NCBI GenBank assembly: GCA_002417685.1
Contig: DICP01000120.1
Coordinates: forward strand, 9,230-19,056
Direction of reading: 5' to 3'
Source of the DNA: Candidatus Mesolinea sp. UBA5823
GTDB lineage: Bacteria > Chloroflexota > Anaerolineae > Anaerolineales > Anaerolineaceae
Length of the DNA stretch: 9,827 bases
Position 1 is the first letter of the stretch, and each line of letters begins with the position of its first letter. This document shows, piece after piece, positions 5,979-9,827 of this stretch. The notes beneath the pieces were generated by a model. It searched no databases. It was not told the DNA's origin and saw only the letters and a program-made list of their open reading frames with translations. Both the position numbers and the translations under genes were made by a program.

Positions 5979-8888
5979 ATGAAAATCCAGCTTGAAATAA
6001 ACCGTCAAACTGTGGAAGTCGAAGTTGCGCCACAAGCACGGTTGTTGGACGTGCTGCGTCAGGTTGGCATCCTGAGCGTGAAATCTGGTGGCTGCCAGCG
6101 TGGGGAGTGTGGCGCTTGCACGGTGCTACTGGATGGAAAACCCATAAATAGTTGCATGCTTCTGGCAGTGCAAGCTCAAGGGCATGCGATCTCGACCGTC
6201 GAGGCAGAAGGAGAATATCTAGACCAGGGTTGGAAGCAAGGCGTAGGTTTGAGTCCCTTGCAGCGGGCTTTTATAGAAAATGGCTCTATTCAATGCGGCT
6301 ACTGCACCTCAGCCATGGTTTTAGCAGCGAAAGCACTGCTCGCGCGTAACTCTGATCCAAGCGAAGCAGAAGTACGGGAAGCGCTTTCAGGCATTTTGTG
6401 CCGCTGCACAGCTTACGTCAAGCCGGTGGAAGCGGTCTTACGCGCAGCCCAGCTAATGCGGGAAGAAAATGACCAGGCCGCTAAACCTTTGGGCACGTTA
6501 AAGATCGTTGAAGCCGATGAAATTCCGGAGACAACGGTAGTAGGCAAAGCAGTCCCTAAAGTGGATGCCAGCAAACTCGTGCAAGGCAAACCTGCTTTTA
6601 CAGCGGATTTTGCACCAACCGGCACGCTCGTAGCAAAAGTACTGCGCAGCCCGGTAGCACATGCGCGCATCAAGCGCATCGATGCTACCCGTGCCCGCGC
6701 ACTGCCAGGTGTGGCGGCTGTGCTTACTTGGGAGGATATTCCACGCGTGGTTTACTCCACAGCAGGGCAGTCTGACCCCATCCCTGGGCCGCTGGATACT
6801 TTTTCTCTAGATAACAAAGTGCGCTTTGTCGGGGACCGCGTGGCTTTTGTGGCTGCTGAAACTGAAGCTATTGCTCAGAAAGCTTTAGAGCTGATTGAAG
6901 TAGAATACGAAGAACTGCCAGCCGTACTGGACTCGCGCGAAGCGATGAAACCTGGCGCACCAATTATTCACGATGAACCAGAATATGTGAATTTTGCTGA
7001 CTCGGACCCCACGCACAATAAAGCAGCAGCCATCCGCATCGATATTGGTGATGTGGAACAAGGATTTGCAGAAGCTGACCGTATTTACGAGCAGGAGTAT
7101 GAGGTCCCTAAGGTACAACAAGCGCATATTGAGCCGCATGTGGCGCTTTCTTACTGGGATGCCGATGGACGTTTGGTGATTTACTCCAGCACACAAGTGC
7201 CTTTTCATGCCCGGCGCATGCTAGCACCTTTGCTCAAGCTGCCGGTCAAGCGCATTCGCGTAATCAAACCGCGCATTGGCGGCGGTTTTGGCGGCAAGCA
7301 GGAAGTGCTGATTGAGGATGTGGTCGCACATCTGACTATCGCGACTGGAAAACCGGTGCTTTATCAGATGAGCCGCGAAGAAGAATTCATTGCTTCCCGC
7401 TCACGGCACCCGATGCGCATCAAAATGCGTACTGGCGTAAAGCGGGATGGCACGATCACTGCCAACGAGATGATCGCGCTTAGTGATACCGGTGCTTATG
7501 GCTGCCATGCCCTCACCGTCACGGGAAATACCGGGCAGAAATCCATGGCGCTCTACGTAGGGGATGGAAAATACCGCTTGTCTCCCAATATCCGTTTCTA
7601 TGCTGATATTGTCTATACCAACACACCGCCAGCCGGCGCATACCGCGGTTATGGTGTGCCGCAGGGCTTTTGGCCACTTGAGCGGCATATGGAGATGATT
7701 GCCCGCGACCTGGGCTTGGATCCGCTCAGCTTCCGCATCAAGAACGCCTTAAGGTCCGGTGAATACCAGCCTTTCAGTACCTCCTGGAATGAGGGACGCG
7801 AACCGCGCCCTGAAATTGTGGAAACTGTTGGGCTGGAAAAGTGCGTACGCGAAGGCGCGCAAGCTATCGATTGGGAGCATAAGTATCGAAACCCAGAGTG
7901 GCATGAGGTTCCGGGTAAACCGCACTTAAAGCGAGGGATTGGCGTTGCCATGGTGATGCAAGGCACGGCAATCCCCTATCTGGATATGGGAGGTGCCAGC
8001 CTGAAGCTGAACGAAGATGGCTCATTCAATCTGCTGGTGGGGGCGACCGACCTGGGCACGGGCAGTGATACCATCTTGGCGCAAATGGCAGCTGAAATCT
8101 TAGGTGTGAACACAGAAGATATCATTGTGTATTCTTCTGATACGGATTTTACGCCTTTTGATAAGGGCGCTTACGCCTCCTCGACCACTTATATCTCCGG
8201 CACTGCAGTGATTAAAGCAGCTGTAGAAGTTAGCGAAAAGATTTGTGCACGCGCGGTAAAGATGTTTGCTGCAAATGGTAAAGTGGTAGCAGCAGACGAA
8301 ATTACACTTAAGGAGGGCTGTGCTATAGCCCCAGATGGCAGCAGGATTACATTGGCAGAAATTGCTTTGGAGAGCTTACATCACGCTGAGCAGGAGCAGA
8401 TCATGGCGGTCGCATCTTACGTTTCGCCTAGCTCCCCGCCGCCTTTTGCAGCACAATTCGCCACCGTGCTTGTGGATACCCAAACAGGACAGGTGCAGGT
8501 AGAAGACTTAGTGATGGCTGTAGATGGGGGCGTGATCATCAACCCGGCTACAGCCTCCGGACAGATTGAAGGTGGCATGGCACAAGCATTAGGCTACGCC
8601 GTCTGCGAAGAAATGCGCTATGATGAGCATGGTGTTGCTCGGGAAAAAGACTTGGTTGACTATCACATTTTCCGTGCGGATGAAATGCCCAATCTGAAGA
8701 CGATATTTGTGCAGACCTACGAGCCTACGCATCCTTTTGGGGCTAAAGCTGTGGCTGAAATTCCAATGGATGGAGTAGCTCCTGCGGTTGGCAATGCGGT
8801 ATTAGATGCTTGTGGAGCTCAGATTTACGCTAACCCGATAACGCCGGAAAAAGTTTGGGAATCCCTGAAAAGAACAAAGAGAGGTTAA
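5979..8888 (+). CDS. xdhD: Fused 2Fe-2S / molybdopterin-binding hydroxylase, XdhD type
   Basis: A 969-residue fusion of the small Fe-S and large molybdenum subunits of the xanthine dehydrogenase family, hydroxylating a purine-like or other heterocycle with water as oxygen source. Residues 1-80 form the plant-type ferredoxin domain with C39, C44, C47 and C59. The second 2Fe-2S domain has C106-G-Y-C109 and C141-R-C143. From about residue 180 the molybdenum part follows: R-S-P-V-A-H-A-R, S-T-Q406, R-I-G-G-G-F-G-G-K-Q at 432-441, A-Y-R556-G-Y-G-V-P-Q, D-L-G-T-G-S-D-T, F-D-K-G-A-Y-A-S-S, and G-A-K-A-V-A-E927. Q406, R556 and E927 match bovine Gln767, Arg880 and Glu1261. Q441 replaces bovine Glu802, as in E. 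coli XdhA. The Fe-S/Mo fusion order and F-D-K-G-A-Y-A-S-S fit XdhD. From memory, E. coli XdhD has lost most cluster cysteines; all eight are kept here. No signal peptide is seen. The FAD-like subunit gene lies 13 bases upstream. Confidence 0.9.
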   Translation: MKIQLEINRQTVEVEVAPQARLLDVLRQVGILSVKSGGCQRGECGACTVLLDGKPINSCMLLAVQAQGHAISTVEAEGEYLDQGWKQGVGLSPLQRAFIENGSIQCGYCTSAMVLAAKALLARNSDPSEAEVREALSGILCRCTAYVKPVEAVLRAAQLMREENDQAAKPLGTLKIVEADEIPETTVVGKAVPKVDASKLVQGKPAFTADFAPTGTLVAKVLRSPVAHARIKRIDATRARALPGVAAVLTWEDIPRVVYSTAGQSDPIPGPLDTFSLDNKVRFVGDRVAFVAAETEAIAQKALELIEVEYEELPAVLDSREAMKPGAPIIHDEPEYVNFADSDPTHNKAAAIRIDIGDVEQGFAEADRIYEQEYEVPKVQQAHIEPHVALSYWDADGRLVIYSSTQVPFHARRMLAPLLKLPVKRIRVIKPRIGGGFGGKQEVLIEDVVAHLTIATGKPVLYQMSREEEFIASRSRHPMRIKMRTGVKRDGTITANEMIALSDTGAYGCHALTVTGNTGQKSMALYVGDGKYRLSPNIRFYADIVYTNTPPAGAYRGYGVPQGFWPLERHMEMIARDLGLDPLSFRIKNALRSGEYQPFSTSWNEGREPRPEIVETVGLEKCVREGAQAIDWEHKYRNPEWHEVPGKPHLKRGIGVAMVMQGTAIPYLDMGGASLKLNEDGSFNLLVGATDLGTGSDTILAQMAAEILGVNTEDIIVYSSDTDFTPFDKGAYASSTTYISGTAVIKAAVEVSEKICARAVKMFAANGKVVAADEITLKEGCAIAPDGSRITLAEIALESLHHAEQEQIMAVASYVSPSSPPPFAAQFATVLVDTQTGQVQVEDLVMAVDGGVIINPATASGQIEGGMAQALGYAVCEEMRYDEHGVAREKDLVDYHIFRADEMPNLKTIFVQTYEPTHPFGAKAVAEIPMDGVAPAVGNAVLDACGAQIYANPITPEKVWESLKRTKRG

Positions 8889-8896
8889 TTTAATCG

Positions 8897-9827
8897 ATGC
8901 CTATGTTCGGAAATTTTCAAAAAACCTCTGATCGTATTTTTGTAATTGGGCATATTAATCCAGACACAGATACAGTTGCTTCCGCGGTAGGTTATGCGTG
9001 GCTGCTCAGTGAACGGGATGGGTTGAATGCTATTCCAGCAAGGGCAGGTGCCCTTAATCGTCAGACTTCTTTTGTTTTTCAGCTCTTACAATTAGAAGTT
9101 CCAGTGTTATTAACGGATGCTTCGCCGCGCTTTGAGTCGGTGATGCGCCGGCTTGATGTCGTTACCCCTGAAAAATCACTCAATGAAGCTTGGTCGATCC
9201 TTACGCGCACAGGTGGGATTGCACCAGTAGTTAATTCTGATGGAACTCCGTATGGAATCATCACCGGATCGAGCATATTTGACTTCCTGCGCGATTTGAT
9301 GGGACCGCACCCACGTTATAAGGATATGACGTTAGAGCAACTCTTAGATATCCCCTGCCGGGAGGCTGCAACGACGGACATCCCAAAATTCCCCGCAGGA
9401 ACGCGTATCAAAGATGTGATTAACCGCCTGCTGCGCATGGAGCAAAATGAATATTGGGTTGTGGATGAGAATGGGCGCTACTTAGGTGTTGTTCGCCAGC
9501 GGGACTTGTTGAATCCGCCAAGGATTAAGGTTGTCTTAGTGGATCACAATGAGCCGCAACAAGCTATTGCTTCATTAGAAGAGGCAGAGCTGCTAGAAAT
9601 CCTTGACCACCACCGCTTAGGGAACCAGTCAACGCATAGCCCGATTAAATTCACGGTAGATATTGTTGGAAGCACCTCCACTTTGGTATCCGAGCAAATC
9701 GAAGACGCTGGTTTGAGTGCACCTCCCTCAATTGCGGGTTTACTCTTGGCAGGGCTACTTTCGGATACGCTTATTCTCAACTCACCTACAACAACAGACC
9801 GCGATCATCAAGCTGCTGAAAGGTTAG
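8897..9827 (+). CDS. CBS-domain manganese-dependent inorganic pyrophosphatase (3' truncated by window edge)
   Basis: The frame is open to the last base, giving 310 residues of a family II (DHH) pyrophosphatase, which splits PPi to two phosphates in the cytoplasm. Metal-site motifs: G-H19-I-N-P-D23-T-D25, then D216-H-N-E, D237-H-H-R and S-D290-T. Between the first and second motifs lies an insert with two CBS-like repeats: V-V-T-P-E-K-S-L-N-E-A-W to I-I-T-G-S-S-I-F-D-F-L around residues 88-130, and P-A-G-T-R-I-K-D-V-I to Y-L-G-V-V-R-Q-R-D-L-L around 168-205. Such CBS inserts bind adenine nucleotides and regulate activity in known CBS-pyrophosphatases. No DRTGG domain is evident between them. 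The C-terminal DHHA2 domain would lie beyond the window. It begins eight bases after the hydroxylase stop; GAGG at 8881-8884 is a weak, distant ribosome binding site. ATG 8903 is an alternative start. Confidence 0.9.
   Translation, partial: MPMFGNFQKTSDRIFVIGHINPDTDTVASAVGYAWLLSERDGLNAIPARAGALNRQTSFVFQLLQLEVPVLLTDASPRFESVMRRLDVVTPEKSLNEAWSILTRTGGIAPVVNSDGTPYGIITGSSIFDFLRDLMGPHPRYKDMTLEQLLDIPCREAATTDIPKFPAGTRIKDVINRLLRMEQNEYWVVDENGRYLGVVRQRDLLNPPRIKVVLVDHNEPQQAIASLEEAELLEILDHHRLGNQSTHSPIKFTVDIVGSTSTLVSEQIEDAGLSAPPSIAGLLLAGLLSDTLILNSPTTTDRDHQAAERL

Noticed and set aside
1..9827. Selenocysteine codons, CRISPR arrays, tRNAs, insertion sequences or attachment sites
   Set aside because: No in-frame TGA interrupts any conserved gene, and I saw no regular repeats, cloverleaf-like sequence, transposase motif or paired terminal repeats.

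Overview
The window is a tightly packed, entirely plus-strand block of ten protein-coding genes. It has no gene-free stretch above 15 bases, and I see no RNA gene, mobile element or CRISPR array. Both edge genes are cut: the first lacks its 5' half and the last its 3' end. Gaps between genes run from about 14 bases down to overlaps of 4, 8 and 11 bases, so the whole block reads as one transcription unit. No promoter or convincing terminator is visible inside it.

The organism is most likely a bacterium that makes coenzyme F420. The CofC, CofD and single-domain CofE proteins, an archaeal-style F420:NADP oxidoreductase, roughly balanced GC and an anaerobe-type set of purine/heterocycle genes suggest Chloroflexota (Anaerolineae-like). 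This assignment is inference from gene content, not from a marker gene.

Layout: (1) 1-681, C-terminal half of an SsnA-type aminohydrolase. (2) 696-3728, an F420 module: F420H2:NADP+ oxidoreductase (npdG), cofE, cofD, cofC. (3) 3743-5208, an LLM-class (Mer-like) probable F420-dependent oxidoreductase, translationally coupled to a PaaI-like hotdog thioesterase. (4) 5198-8888, a small FAD-subunit-like protein (YgfM type) and a fused 2Fe-2S/molybdenum hydroxylase (XdhD type). (5) 8897 to the end, a CBS-domain family II inorganic pyrophosphatase.

How they may work together: SsnA, YgfM-like and XdhD-like proteins are the partners seen in the enterobacterial ygfK-ssnA-ygfM-xdhD locus, which is linked to selenium-dependent molybdenum hydroxylases and purine-type substrates. 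Here that set is split by a near-complete F420 tail-building pathway plus F420-using enzymes. CofC activates a phospho-acid with GTP and releases PPi, CofD transfers the activated unit to Fo, and CofE adds glutamates. NpdG exchanges electrons between F420 and NADP, and the LLM enzyme probably uses F420H2. The terminal pyrophosphatase could remove PPi made by CofC. The main novelty candidate is this merger of a molybdenum-hydroxylase catabolic locus with F420 synthesis and use, together with a FAD subunit whose second flavin-binding motif is degenerate.
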